NCBI GenBank assembly: GCA_017307165.1
Contig: JAFKGK010000006.1
Location: forward strand, 218,304-282,303
Direction of reading: 5' to 3'
DNA: 64,000 nt
Source: Candidatus Melainabacteria bacterium
GTDB taxonomy: Bacteria; Cyanobacteriota; Vampirovibrionia; Obscuribacterales; Obscuribacteraceae
Under the pieces are notes generated by a model. It was not told the DNA's origin and ran no database searches. It worked only from the letters and a program-made list of their open reading frames with translations. Below, piece after piece: positions 35,091-43,991 of the stretch (position 1 is its first letter; each line of letters starts with the position of its first letter). The position numbers and the translations under genes are program-made.

Positions 35091-35834
35091 ATGAGCTTGT
35101 TTGCAAAAAATAGGACGATCAGATTTAGTGCCTGCTTGACACAGTGTATTTTGCTTTTGCTAGCCACTTTTATCTTGCAATGTGCTTTGATGCTGGAGGT
35201 GTCTGGTCAAACTAAATACGAAAATGCGGCAATGCAATATTTGCGCCAGAGGCAGTTTGATCAAGCCGCACAAGCCTGTGCAAAGGCACTCTCTTACAAC
35301 CCTAGGTCTCCGATAGCATTGCAAGTGAGGGGCAGTGTAGATTTTGAGCGTGGCGAGTTTGAGCAAGCGGTCAAAGATATGCAATTAGGCCTGTCCAACG
35401 GCCAAGATTATTTGCAAGGCGAGGGGTACAACATACTTGGCCGTAGCTACGCTGAGCTACAAGACTTCCAAAAATCGCTTGCAGCCTTTGATGCAGGGAT
35501 TAAGCGCTATCCCAATTACGCCCACCTGCACTTTAGACGAGGCATGCTATTGGGATACCAAAAAGACTATAAACAAGCATTAGCAGAAGTAGACAAGGCA
35601 ATCGCCATGGGCAATCAAGATTGCTTTTGGATGCGCGAGCGCAGAGCTGATCTGTTGAGGCAAGCCGGTCAAACTGTTCGGTGGCTAAAAGAATTGGATT
35701 GGCTAATTAGCAAAGAGCCAAATATTTATAAATATAGATCTGATCGGGCGCAGGCTTACAAAATGCTGGGCAAAAATGGTTTGGCTGATGAGGAAATGAT
35801 CCAGGCAAATAAATTGCGATCAGAGGGTTGGTAG
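35091..35834 (+). CDS. TPR protein with N-terminal signal/anchor
   Basis: 247 aa. A hydrophobic segment at about 12-35 after a positive N-terminus is a signal peptide or anchor (near EVSGQTKYENA). Then about five tetratricopeptide repeats through residue 240 (DQAAQACAKALSYNPRSPIAL, FQKSLAAFDAGIKRYPNYAHL and others). Probably a periplasmic or membrane adaptor. It is convergent with the next gene. Confidence 0.8.
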   Translation: MSLFAKNRTIRFSACLTQCILLLLATFILQCALMLEVSGQTKYENAAMQYLRQRQFDQAAQACAKALSYNPRSPIALQVRGSVDFERGEFEQAVKDMQLGLSNGQDYLQGEGYNILGRSYAELQDFQKSLAAFDAGIKRYPNYAHLHFRRGMLLGYQKDYKQALAEVDKAIAMGNQDCFWMRERRADLLRQAGQTVRWLKELDWLISKEPNIYKYRSDRAQAYKMLGKNGLADEEMIQANKLRSEGW

Positions 35835-35839
35835 GTTTA

Positions 35840-36613
35840 TTAGTGGTCTTCGGTTATTTCCAGCAATAGCCCATTGATGTCTTCGCCTGCGATGACCGCA
35901 GTTATAGAATGAGCCTTTTTAAGTCCAGGTGGCACTGCAAAAAAACTGTCGTCAAGGTCTTTAGTGCCGATAGATTTGGTATCCAGTTGGACCCTTTCGC
36001 CCAAAGTTGAGGGAGTGTAGGCCTTGAGTATCACTCTCGCATAAAAGGGTGATAAATAAAATCCCTCGACAAACCGAGCTGCACCTGGTGCAAATGCAAA
36101 ATCGCTTGATCCAATATATGTCGACGAAGCAGTAATGCCCTTGCCTTTGGCTATTTTGCCCCTGTAAAGCGTTTCAGAGCTATCAGCATATGCTGGGTCC
36201 AATTGACGCACCACTTTTATTGCTGATTTACCTAGATATTTTATTTTTGTATGTTTGTAGTCATTAAAAATATGCCTTTTAGAAGCCACCACATTATCGA
36301 GGCCTTGTGACTGCCATTGCGCAGACTTAAAATACACGGCGTACTTGTCCTTGTTAAACAGCGTCACGTCCCAGTTTGGTGCGGCCGCTACCATGGTGCA
36401 GTGATCGTTCATGCAATCGATGCGCGCATGATCTCGGCCTATGTATAAGGTCATCTTGCCGACTTTGGCATCCATTTGTTGGATGACTATACAGCGCTCT
36501 TTATTTGCGGCTTGTACATGATTTGCGTCACCCACAGCGACAATGATGCCAAGGCTTAAAGTAAAAAGACAGGCCAATATCCTTGCTGCAGCAAATGCCC
36601 TCGGCGTAGTCAT
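35840..36613 (-). CDS. exported protein of unknown function
   Basis: About 257 aa from the ATG at 36613 (GGAG 5 nt upstream; a GTG at 36616 is in frame). Signal peptide ends near residue 35 (HVQAANKER). The mature part is beta-strand-rich, with two Cys (CMNDHC) and a layout of outer-membrane-lipid or substrate-binding proteins, but I cannot name a family. Convergent with the TPR gene with 5 bp between stops. Confidence 0.65.
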   Translation of the reverse strand: MTTPRAFAAARILACLFTLSLGIIVAVGDANHVQAANKERCIVIQQMDAKVGKMTLYIGRDHARIDCMNDHCTMVAAAPNWDVTLFNKDKYAVYFKSAQWQSQGLDNVVASKRHIFNDYKHTKIKYLGKSAIKVVRQLDPAYADSSETLYRGKIAKGKGITASSTYIGSSDFAFAPGAARFVEGFYLSPFYARVILKAYTPSTLGERVQLDTKSIGTKDLDDSFFAVPPGLKKAHSITAVIAGEDINGLLLEITEDH

Positions 36614-36675
36614 CACTTCTCCACTCGGGTACTAGTTTTGAAATGATGGCATATTTGGGGGATAGGTGCAAAAAG

Positions 36676-36981
36676 CTATTTGCTTGGATTAAACAATCCC
36701 TTGCACATTTCCCAAAGGGTCTTTTGTTGTTTTTGATTTGTATCGACGTTTAGACTGATCGTTAGGGGCCGCCCGTCTAGCGAGACGCTGGCAAGATGCG
36801 CGTGCGCATTCAAGGCCTCTCCACGAGATGTCATCTCCACTATGGCAAATCCTCTGGATCGCCCTATGTCCGTTACCGGGATGTGTATCGATCTGACGCT
36901 ACCGTATTTAGCAAACAAATCCTGTAGAGTCTCTACGTCCAGCTCTAAAGGGATGTTTCCAACTAATAGTTTAGCGCTCAT
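36676..36981 (-). CDS. RRM-type RNA-binding protein
   Basis: 101 aa from the ATG at 36981 (GAGG 7 nt upstream; an in-frame start at 37020 is less likely). RNP2 LLVGNI at 5-10 and RNP1 RSRGFAIVEM at 41-50 are intact, with the beta-alpha-beta layout of a single RRM followed by a short Lys-rich tail. Such small RRM proteins are typical of Cyanobacteria and relatives, where some respond to cold or bind mRNAs. No partner is adjacent. Confidence 0.92.
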   Translation of the reverse strand: MSAKLLVGNIPLELDVETLQDLFAKYGSVRSIHIPVTDIGRSRGFAIVEMTSRGEALNAHAHLASVSLDGRPLTISLNVDTNQKQQKTLWEMCKGLFNPSK

Positions 36982-37099
36982 AATAGATCCTCTTGCCCGA
37001 TTGCGCACTTTCGCAACCATGCAACTATTATATACTATCTCTTGACTTTGGGCATACCCTCGCCTTCACACTTTCAGACTCTACAAATCAGGATCTGCG

Positions 37100-37810
37100 A
37101 TGCCACAAACACCTCATATCGAGCGGCACTTTACCGCTGGCCAATCTGTCCGGGACATCGTCATTGGCATGTCGGATGGTTTGACCGTTCCTTTTGCTCT
37201 TGCAGCCGGCCTGAGCGGTGCAGTTAGCAATAGCGGGATCATTGTCACTGCCGGCCTGGCTGAGGTGGCGGCGGGCGCTATCGCTATGGGGCTGGGAGGA
37301 TACCTGGCCACTAAAAGCGATCACGACCACTATTGCAAAGAAAAAGACCGTGAGTGGCGCGAAGTCCGTGATATACCAGAAGCAGAAAAAAAAGAAGTGA
37401 GCGAGATCTTTAAACAATACGGCATGACAGATGAGGACATTCAGCCCATACTTTTAGCCTTTCAAAAGCACCCAGACCATTGGGTCAATTTTATGATGCG
37501 CTTTGAGTTGGGGCTCGAGATGCCTGAACCTGGACAAGCCTTTCGTAGCGCCTTTACGATAGGGCTGGCCTATATTTTGGGAGGGATTATCCCGCTCATG
37601 CCGTACATGGTTTTAAAAGATACGCAGAGCGCATTGGGGACTTCGGTAGTCGTGACAATGATAGCGCTTGCGATTTTTGGCTATTTAAAAGGACGGTTTT
37701 CGAGTAATAGTCCTCTAAAAAGCTGCTGGCAAATGGTTTTAGTTGGAGGATTGGCTGCCGCAACAGCTTTTGGTATGACTGTATTGTTCAACCAATTTCA
37801 CGCAATTTAG
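37100..37810 (+). CDS. VIT1/CCC1-family iron/manganese transporter
   Basis: 236 aa. DIVIGMSDGLTVPFALAAGLSG near 14-36 and AEVAAGAIAMGLGGYLATKSDHDHY are the hallmark first and second helices of VIT1/CCC1 transporters; a cytoplasmic Glu-rich insertion (YCKEKDREWREVRDIPEAEKKE at about 75-95) resembles the metal-binding domain of plant VIT1. About five membrane segments. They move Fe2+ or Mn2+ out of the cytoplasm, often as detoxification. Confidence 0.92.
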   Translation: MPQTPHIERHFTAGQSVRDIVIGMSDGLTVPFALAAGLSGAVSNSGIIVTAGLAEVAAGAIAMGLGGYLATKSDHDHYCKEKDREWREVRDIPEAEKKEVSEIFKQYGMTDEDIQPILLAFQKHPDHWVNFMMRFELGLEMPEPGQAFRSAFTIGLAYILGGIIPLMPYMVLKDTQSALGTSVVVTMIALAIFGYLKGRFSSNSPLKSCWQMVLVGGLAAATAFGMTVLFNQFHAI

Positions 37811-37819
37811 CTAAACAAT

Positions 37820-38500
37820 TTATTCGCCACCAAAATTTTTATAGGTCCGTATGTAGTAGTTGCTCAGATCATTGACCAATTGCGAGCTGCCGACAGTTGA
37901 CTCTTCTTGCAACTTGAGTCCTTTTGCGACTTCATCGACCTGCGCGAGCTTTTTCTGGGTCTCCTCAAATCTAGGTGTAGAGGCTTTAGCTCGACTGTAA
38001 AAAGGGCTTTGTATTTCAAAGCGCCGAGTCCTCGGCCCACTTGTGTCTTCGGTTAGTTGTTGGTTGATCCTTTGCTTTTCCCTCGCGACCTGTTGTTGTA
38101 AGTCATTAAAAGGGGGCGTGGACGGTCTGGCTGGAGGGCGATTTTCCTGTCTTTGCTTGATTGCAGCTATGTATGCCAGGCACCTCTGTTGCAGGATAAA
38201 ATTCGAAGTCGCTTCCTTGGCCCTCTCAAAACATGTAAGTGCAAGAGGTATCTCACGCAATTGATAAGCGCAATCTCCCAACATGTAATAGCAATTAGCA
38301 AATCGACTGTCTGTCCTGGGCATCGAAGTGAGTGCCTTGGCAAGACTTGTTTGAGCGTCACCGTAACGACCGGCGCGATATGCTACTAGGCTTTCTTGGT
38401 AAATGGAGTTTAACTGCTTGTTGTCTGCTGCGTTTGCACAAATATCTGATTGCAACAATCCAAAGATGGTGCCGATCAATATCAGTCCGCTAAACCGCAT
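37820..38500 (-). CDS. exported TPR-like protein
   Basis: 226 aa. Signal peptide to about residue 25 (ANA). Repeats of the tetratricopeptide type at about 30-115 (YQESLVAYRAGRYGDAQTSLAKAL, LGDCAYQLREIPLALTCFERAK), then a Gln/Arg-rich coiled-coil-like C-terminal half (125-226) with EKQRINQQL. Probably periplasmic. The start overlaps the end of the DUF2934 gene by 19 bp on the same strand, suggesting coupled translation. Confidence 0.75.
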   Translation of the reverse strand: MRFSGLILIGTIFGLLQSDICANAADNKQLNSIYQESLVAYRAGRYGDAQTSLAKALTSMPRTDSRFANCYYMLGDCAYQLREIPLALTCFERAKEATSNFILQQRCLAYIAAIKQRQENRPPARPSTPPFNDLQQQVAREKQRINQQLTEDTSGPRTRRFEIQSPFYSRAKASTPRFEETQKKLAQVDEVAKGLKLQEESTVGSSQLVNDLSNYYIRTYKNFGGE

Positions 38501-38727
38501 TTTGCAAGCTGAGCCTCAGCCATGATCCAATAATCCAGGGATCTATTGTGGTGACGACCATCATTATGCCACAAAAAAAATGCCCGTTTTTGGATAGACT
38601 CTTGCGAGATTGTCGTTTCAGCCACAACCTGCGCAATGGGAGCATCACTCTTAGCTACGGCGGCCACCACTTCTTTTTTTTCGATAGTCTTTGCGGGAGC
38701 TTTTTTTCGTGTGGTCTTCTTTTGCAT
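38482..38727 (-). CDS. DUF2934-like small protein
   Basis: About 81 aa from the ATG at 38727 (AGGAG 8 nt upstream). An N-terminal Lys/Ala-rich tail (KKTTRKKAPAK) is followed by IQKRAFFLWHNDGRHHNRSLDYWIMAEAQL, which matches the DUF2934 pattern of R-A-x-x-x-W-x-x-x-G and D-x-W-x-x-AE-x-x-L. Unknown function; the basic tail could bind nucleic acid. Overlaps the next gene start by 19 bp. Confidence 0.75.
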   Translation of the reverse strand: MQKKTTRKKAPAKTIEKKEVVAAVAKSDAPIAQVVAETTISQESIQKRAFFLWHNDGRHHNRSLDYWIMAEAQLAKCGLAD

Positions 38728-38907
38728 GACAATACTCCTGGTCACTAGTGCAAGCAATATTTTGCTGCGCTCATTATCAGGATGGTGTGCTTACAGTGTA
38801 AAGCTGCATACTAGATATGTTTTTGGTAGAGCGGCCGCAAAGGCACTAGACAGCCAATCTTTCATTTTGAGACAACAAAAGATATGGCTTCAAATTTCGA
38901 CATTGAT

Positions 38908-39603
38908 TTATTTTGTTGCTTCTGCCAGCATTTGCGGATCGACATCTTCAATATAGATCTTGCGAGGCTTGATCTTTATTTGTTGCCGCTTTAGTACCGT
39001 ATCCGGGCCTTTCTCATGCATTTGGCGTCTCAATATGGTCCTATCTCCGGTCAGATAGTTTGTACTCATGATCTCGCTCTCGCCAGAGCCCCTATCGTAA
39101 TGGTCAAAGTCTGCACCAATCAAAGCCACCCGGCCTGTAGGATCGATGCGATAGCGTAGCGTCGAGTCGCATGCCTCACGCGATCCCCAGAGCTGTTTGA
39201 TGATGATGACTTTGTTTTTGACTGTGAAATCGACGGAGTCATCTGCCGGATTGGAAAGCATGCCGCCACATGTGGTGCAGAGGAGAGTCCTGGCCGAGAC
39301 TCCAACCAATCTGTACAGGTCCCCTTTTTTGACTACTACAGCCATGCCCCGGCCGCGCGGCTCCTCCGGCTTTTTCCCATTGCTCTCGATCAAAAACAAT
39401 ACGGCGTCTGGATAGGGATCGCTATCCAGATTGCCGACGTATTTTTGCGCGATGCGCCACCCAGGCGGTGCAAACTGTTCCAGGCGAGTTGCTTGCTTTG
39501 GTACCTTACTGGTATCGAGCGTGGCGGCATCTCCATCATCTGCTAAAGCTAGTGGCTGTGATACCAGCAACCACAGTAACGCCCAAGCTAATGACCTAAG
39601 CAT
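38908..39603 (-). CDS. exported protein with VCBS/FG-GAP-like segment
   Basis: 231 aa. Signal peptide ends near residue 21 (LALA). [17 protein letters not shown] near 57-73 resembles the D-x-D-x-DG-x-PD calcium-binding-like loop of FG-GAP/VCBS repeats, but only one copy is seen. A CTTCGG pair may form a disulfide. Exported, function unknown. Its start overlaps the end of the alpha/beta hydrolase gene by 8 bp, so the two are cotranscribed. Confidence 0.65.
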   Translation of the reverse strand: MLRSLAWALLWLLVSQPLALADDGDAATLDTSKVPKQATRLEQFAPPGWRIAQKYVGNLDSDPYPDAVLFLIESNGKKPEEPRGRGMAVVVKKGDLYRLVGVSARTLLCTTCGGMLSNPADDSVDFTVKNKVIIIKQLWGSREACDSTLRYRIDPTGRVALIGADFDHYDRGSGESEIMSTNYLTGDRTILRRQMHEKGPDTVLKRQQIKIKPRKIYIEDVDPQMLAEATK

Positions 39604-40486
39604 GTACTTTTGCCAAAAATTGATTGATGAGAGTGCCGATTGTTTCGCAGTCTTCTTCTAATGCAAAATGCCCCGTATCAAGCAGATGGTATTCGAGATT
39701 TTTTACGTCTCTCTTGTAGGGCTCAGCTCCTGCGGCAGGAAAGATCTCATCATTTTTGCCCCAAACGATGAGCATAGGCGGTTGATGCGTCCTAAAATAC
39801 TCTTGCCACTGCGGGTAGAGCGGAGCGTTAGATCGGTAGTCGTGGAGCATATCCAGCTGTATTGCAGCGTTGCCCGGACGATCGAGACCGGCCTGATCAT
39901 GAGACCAGGCGTCAGGACTGATGGCCTCGGGATTACGTACTCCATTTAGATACTGCCATTTGGTGGCATCAAGCGTGACCAAAAATGTCAGAGGTGCAGT
40001 AGTAGCCTCGGATCTATCAGCCCAAAACTCTTTGATCGGCTGCCAAAACTTGTTGTCGAGACCCTCGACATAGGCATTGCCGTTTTGCACGATGATGGCC
40101 TGGATGCGCTCCGGGTGTTTGGCAGCGATCCTGTAACCGATCGGCGCTCCATAGTCTTGTACGTACATGGCAAACTTGTCGAGGCCTATGGCGACGGTAA
40201 ATTTGTCGATCAGGTCGGACATATTGTCAAAATTGTATTTAAACTCTGTGGTTGCCGGCATGGAGCTATACCCATATCCGGGATAATCCGGCGCGATCAC
40301 GTGATAATGATCGGCTAGCATGGGGATCAAATTGCGAAACATATGCGAAGACGATGGAAAACCATGCAGCAACAATATATTGGGCAGATCCTTTGATCCG
40401 GCCTCTCTATAAAAAATGTCCTGACCATCGATATTGATGGTGCGGTACGAGATAGCGTGGGCGCTGTGTGTGGCTGTCGATGTCAT
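39596..40486 (-). CDS. alpha/beta hydrolase, haloalkane dehalogenase/epoxide hydrolase type
   Basis: 296 aa. Oxyanion HG at 41-42 ([10 protein letters not shown]), nucleophile D111 in VQDYGAPIG (an Asp, as in haloalkane dehalogenases and epoxide hydrolases), and catalytic H273 in DTGHFALE. Complete and of usual length. AAGGAG lies 8 nt before the ATG. Epoxide or halide substrate cannot be decided. Cytoplasmic, first gene of a pair. Confidence 0.9.
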   Translation of the reverse strand: MTSTATHSAHAISYRTINIDGQDIFYREAGSKDLPNILLLHGFPSSSHMFRNLIPMLADHYHVIAPDYPGYGYSSMPATTEFKYNFDNMSDLIDKFTVAIGLDKFAMYVQDYGAPIGYRIAAKHPERIQAIIVQNGNAYVEGLDNKFWQPIKEFWADRSEATTAPLTFLVTLDATKWQYLNGVRNPEAISPDAWSHDQAGLDRPGNAAIQLDMLHDYRSNAPLYPQWQEYFRTHQPPMLIVWGKNDEIFPAAGAEPYKRDVKNLEYHLLDTGHFALEEDCETIGTLINQFLAKVHA

Positions 40487-40719
40487 TTGCGATGCTCCTT
40501 AGATTTAGCGGTCTTTTAGAATTCCATTTTATAAACGCATCTCATTGCTGAGCTCGGCAATCCTCTCTGCTGGCGGAGCTTGTGCAAAAATCCCATTACT
40601 CTCCTCGCAACCCACCTATGTAGACACCGCCATGATATCGCAAGCTGTGCATCTGTAGGTGATACTTGGGAAGCTTGTATGCATTTGCTGGCTGGGTTCG
40701 GAGCTGGTTCTAAAGCTAC

Positions 40720-40749
40720 TTGACTGATGGTTGCATATATAGATATGCT
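40720..40749 (+). promoter_or_regulatory. promoter with ArsR-type operator, upstream of the ArsR gene
   Basis: TTGACT (40720-40725), 18-nt spacer, TATGCT (40744-40749). The inverted repeat GCATAT-ATAG-ATATGC (40733-40748) covers the spacer and -10, so a bound repressor would block transcription. Similar TTGCA/TGCAA palindromes occur at 41223 and 41378. Confidence 0.5.
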
Positions 40750-40778
40750 AATGTTTGCACAAATATATTGGGGTCCTT

Positions 40779-41165
40779 ATGCCTTATAGAGCTGTCGTCA
40801 GTGCCGAGTTGGCAAAACTCTTTGGTGTGCTTTCTCACCCAATGCGCATCCGCATAATCGAAGAGCTAAAAAAAGAAGATCTGACAGTAGGAGCTCTCAA
40901 GGACATTCTTGGTGCAACTCCCTCGGCGGTCTCCCAGCAGTTGGCTGTACTCCGGAGTCATCATCTTGTGGTAGAGATGAGACAGGGCAGAAATGTTTTT
41001 TATCACCTGCGGAGACCAGAATTGGCACAGTGGATCATGGAGGGAGTCAATTTTATCTCCCCTGATCCGTCCGAAGTGGAGCAGATGATGTCGGCAATCC
41101 AGAGCGCCAAGTCTGTATGGGGCGCCGAAAAACCTCTGGATAAGCGCAAAAAGCGCGGAGCATAG
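40779..41165 (+). CDS. ArsR-family regulator, probable controller of the dab operon
   Basis: 128 aa from the ATG at 40779 (GGGGT 4 nt upstream; an in-frame start at 40755 is unlikely as it lies near the predicted promoter). LFGVLSHPMRIRIIEELKK, then DILGATPSAVSQQLAVLRSHHLV (recognition helix), then RQGRNVFYHL wing: a complete winged helix. No Cys cluster for metal, so the signal may be different. The C-terminus is Lys/Arg-rich. It has its own promoter with a palindrome and lies 268 bp before the operon below, whose promoter carries like palindromes. Confidence 0.9.
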   Translation: MPYRAVVSAELAKLFGVLSHPMRIRIIEELKKEDLTVGALKDILGATPSAVSQQLAVLRSHHLVVEMRQGRNVFYHLRRPELAQWIMEGVNFISPDPSEVEQMMSAIQSAKSVWGAEKPLDKRKKRGA

Positions 41166-41222
41166 GTCTTTATGGCCACTGCCCTATCTCAAACACGGCT
41201 TTAACTCAGCCATTCTTGAAAC

Positions 41223-41236
41223 TTGCATATATGCAA
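41223..41236. promoter_or_regulatory. perfect TTGCATATATGCAA palindrome
   Basis: 14-bp perfect palindrome in the gap between the ArsR gene and the dab operon. The same half-site (TTGCA/TGCAA) recurs at 41378-41392 on the dab promoter, and a GCATAT/ATATGC form at the ArsR promoter. Probably a binding site of the ArsR protein. Confidence 0.45.
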
Positions 41237-41350
41237 ACTTTTGAAAGTTAAAACATGTAAACATGGTTTGCTTTATTCATTGATGCGATAACGAGACTGC
41301 GTGCCGTTTTGTATCTATTTTTTGCTCTTTGGAAGCTCGCGACAAATAGT

Positions 41351-41414
41351 TTGACAGCGCGAGGCAATGAGATATACTTGCATGTATTGCAACTTCCAAA
41401 TATTCAAATATTTG
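41351..41414 (+). promoter_or_regulatory. dab operon promoter with two inverted repeats
   Basis: TTGACA (41351-41356), 16-nt spacer, TATACT (41373-41378), start near 41385. TTGCA-TGTAT-TGCAA (41378-41392) covers the start point and a perfect CAAATATT-CA-AATATTTG (41397-41414) lies just downstream in the leader. Such placing is typical for repression. This promoter also shows that the MurF-like gene starts at 41433, not 41367. Confidence 0.55.
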
Positions 41415-41432
41415 CACACATCTGGGGTGATT

Positions 41433-42419
41433 ATGTCAGCATCTTTTACCGCAAATGAGATACTTTACTCGACCAATAGTCACTTAAAGTCCGGGCATAT
41501 TGACGAGGGTCGAGGAAGGATCGTCTGGCACTTACAAGATATCGAGCCTGGTGATTGGTTTATAGCTATCCCATCGCAGTCCAAGGATCCTCACGATCAA
41601 TTAGGATTGGCGATCGAACGCGGTGCTAGAGGTCTGATCGTCAATCGGAGGGCGCAGTATAAATCAGCTCCAAAAGATGCAACCATCATAGCGGTGCCGG
41701 ACACTAAAGCGGCCTTGCTGGAGATGGTCCGTTATTGGCGGCATTGTGTCAAGCCAAAGGTCGTCGGTGTCACAGGTAGCTCCGGTAGGCGTGCAACAAT
41801 GATTTTGCTCAGTCAGTTGCTGCAAGAAAATCCACGCAAGACGCACTGTGCTTTTATGAATGATCTAAATTGGCTCGGATGCGTAAAAGATGTACTGGCC
41901 ATGCCGAGAGACACTGACGTGCTCATTTTTGAAGCTGGCGCTGTTGAGCGAGGTGACATTGCCAGGATCGGGGGAGCTCTAGATCCCGATCTGGCAGTCC
42001 TGACAGAGGTCCAACATCCTCTACCCTCGCCAGAGAGAGATGAGTTTTTTGCCGCGATGTATTGCGAGCTGCTTGAGACCCTGCCCGAGCACAGTCAGGA
42101 CAATCTTGCTGCAGTGGTCTATGACAAAAATCCAGCCGTTCAGCGCAAGGTACAGGCCTTGAGCGACGTACTGGTGCAGAGATTTAGCCAAAGCGGCCTT
42201 TCCCTCGCTCACCGAGTTTCAGAAGATGCGTTGAGCGCCTTGAGCAAAGCAATGGAATCATCTCTAGGTATCTCAGTGTCGCGTGCAGATCTATGGTGCG
42301 CCACAGAAGCAGCCAAAGCACTCGGGCTTTCACAAGAAGCGTTAGCACAAATGGTGCAGCTTCAAGCAGAGTCTGAGAGCGGTAATGAGGTTGAGAACTC
42401 GCTAAAGCAATTTGCTTAA
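41433..42419 (+). CDS. MurF-like protein with destroyed P-loop, dab operon
   Basis: 328 aa from the ATG at 41433, behind GGGGTGA and downstream of the operon promoter. The layout follows MurF: N-terminal DIEPGDWFIAIP and AIERGARGLIV (usually IKPGDLFVAL and AIERGA), then KPKVVGVTGSSG at 108-118. But the ATP-binding GKT is G118-R119-R120-A121, so the P-loop lysine is lost. NDLNWLGC (usually NLNNxxG) and E168 in FEAGAVERGDIAR are kept. It ends at the LGLSQEAL helix of the central domain, so the ligase C-terminal domain is missing (MurF is about 450 aa). It is therefore unlikely to be a ligase and may bind a nucleotide or partner for the transporter. 21 bp before dabB. Confidence 0.8.
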   Translation: MSASFTANEILYSTNSHLKSGHIDEGRGRIVWHLQDIEPGDWFIAIPSQSKDPHDQLGLAIERGARGLIVNRRAQYKSAPKDATIIAVPDTKAALLEMVRYWRHCVKPKVVGVTGSSGRRATMILLSQLLQENPRKTHCAFMNDLNWLGCVKDVLAMPRDTDVLIFEAGAVERGDIARIGGALDPDLAVLTEVQHPLPSPERDEFFAAMYCELLETLPEHSQDNLAAVVYDKNPAVQRKVQALSDVLVQRFSQSGLSLAHRVSEDALSALSKAMESSLGISVSRADLWCATEAAKALGLSQEALAQMVQLQAESESGNEVENSLKQFA

Positions 42420-42440
42420 ACATTAAGCACTGAGGAAATA

Positions 42441-43979
42441 ATGAAAACACCATTTTTTTTGGCAAATGAGCTAGCTGCATTTTTGCTGCCTTTACTTGCA
42501 ATCACTTTTGCTCTAGCTGTAGAAAGCAGATGGCGCCGCAAAATACTTTTTGGAGGGCAACTGGCAGCTCTGTTCTGTGCCTTGATGGGATGGATGCTGG
42601 GGCTCATGCACGGGGCCAATCAGACATTGTTTGATACGGGCTTTTTATCCTGGCGTCTTGATGTGCTGACTAGCAGCATCGTCCTTGGTATTACTTTTAT
42701 TGCAGCCGTAGTGTTTGCATTTAGTGAGCGTTATCTAGGCGGAGACCCGAGCCGCGACAAATTTCTCTGCATGCTGTCCCTCCTGGCTCCGTGTGCTGCT
42801 TGCTTGGTCTTGACAGATAATCTGATCCTGGCATTTGCCTGCTGGCATCTTTTATCCATAGGCCTCTTGCAGATCATGCTGCTCAATGCCGACAGTAGCA
42901 GGTCGCCTCAAACTGTTTTTAAATATCATCTATTCAGTGATCTTTTGTTTCTGTTGGCACTTGTATTGGTGGCGAGCAATACTCAGGACATAGGATTCAG
43001 CCACATGCAGGCCGTGTTGCCATCACTCAATAATTCTTTGAGAGTCTTTGGTCTTGCGATCCCAGTCAGCGTGGGTGCCTTCGCTAGCATTCTATTGGTC
43101 CTGTCATTCAGCATCAAGTCAGCGATCTTTCCTTTCAATGGCTGGCTCCTCGCGACTTTAAATGCGCCGACGCCTCTTTCTGGTTTGTTGCATGCAGGAG
43201 TCGTCAATGTATCCGCTGTGATGGCATGGCGTCTTGCTCCCCTCTTGCAGGAGCATCCTACGGTGCTTTTAGCTTGGGGCTTGCTCGCCGCTCTATCGGC
43301 ACTGGTTGGTACATTGTGCATGTCGGCACAACCAGATGTAAAAAAGAAACTCGTTTATTCCACAGTTGGACAGATGGGTTTTATGGCTTTGCAATGCGCT
43401 TCAGGAGCGATAGGTGCTGCTCTTTTTCACCTCCTGGCGCATGGTTTGTTTAAGTGCTACATGTTTTTGCAATCGGGCAGCGCTGTTGCAGAAGGCCTCG
43501 ACAAGCGCAAATTCGGATCCATCCAGGTTGATGCTGTGCATAGTGCGTCAAGTATATGGAGTAAGATTTTTGTGATGGCACTAGGTGCAGCAGCCAGCAT
43601 TGGTCTCTATGTCCTTTGTGTCAACAACGGTTTTACCGGCATTTCTGCCGCCATTACGGCATGTGCACTTTTTTGTGGAATGCCTGCACTGGAACGGATC
43701 GACTTTAAAAGCCTCTCTCTCTTTTGGATAGCCGTTATGGGGATTGTGCTGGGAGGAGGTCTACTCAGTAGTACATTCGAACATCTTGTCCAGGTTGGGG
43801 CGAGTGCAAACCAGTGGTTATTGCCGCTTGTTCTGGCTTTGTTTGCTCTGATATCGATTGCTTTGCAGATCGGTCGAAATAGCAGTCTGGCCAAGGCATT
43901 GTATGTGCATAGTTTGAGCGGCTTTTATGTGGATGAAATCTCGTCAGGGCATTCAATAGCGATTGCGACTAGGCAGTAA
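42441..43979 (+). CDS. dabB: DabB, NuoL/ND5-like membrane subunit of the inorganic carbon transporter
   Basis: 512 aa, about 14 hydrophobic segments, related to the proton-conducting antiporter subunits of complex I (LLSFSIKSAIFPFNGWLLATLNAPTPLSGLLHAG near 215-250 is the family core with its Lys and His). In Dab systems, DabB conducts the ion that drives DabA. It is the middle gene of the operon, 12 bp before dabA. Alternative, a stray complex I subunit, is unlikely given its partner. Confidence 0.9.
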   Translation: MKTPFFLANELAAFLLPLLAITFALAVESRWRRKILFGGQLAALFCALMGWMLGLMHGANQTLFDTGFLSWRLDVLTSSIVLGITFIAAVVFAFSERYLGGDPSRDKFLCMLSLLAPCAACLVLTDNLILAFACWHLLSIGLLQIMLLNADSSRSPQTVFKYHLFSDLLFLLALVLVASNTQDIGFSHMQAVLPSLNNSLRVFGLAIPVSVGAFASILLVLSFSIKSAIFPFNGWLLATLNAPTPLSGLLHAGVVNVSAVMAWRLAPLLQEHPTVLLAWGLLAALSALVGTLCMSAQPDVKKKLVYSTVGQMGFMALQCASGAIGAALFHLLAHGLFKCYMFLQSGSAVAEGLDKRKFGSIQVDAVHSASSIWSKIFVMALGAAASIGLYVLCVNNGFTGISAAITACALFCGMPALERIDFKSLSLFWIAVMGIVLGGGLLSSTFEHLVQVGASANQWLLPLVLALFALISIALQIGRNSSLAKALYVHSLSGFYVDEISSGHSIAIATRQ

Positions 43980-43991
43980 AAGGAGTACAAA

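Noticed and set aside
38908..40486. Dehalogenase and VCBS-like protein as a toxin or defence pair
   Set aside because: They are cotranscribed, but nothing in either sequence (no nuclease, toxin or sensor domain) supports such a role.
40755..41165. Longer start for the ArsR gene
   Set aside because: The upstream ATG lies only 6 bp after the predicted -10, while the internal ATG at 40779 has a ribosome site and gives the usual family length.
41367..41433. N-terminal extension of the MurF-like protein
   Set aside because: It would begin upstream of the predicted transcription start and encode palindromic operator sequence.
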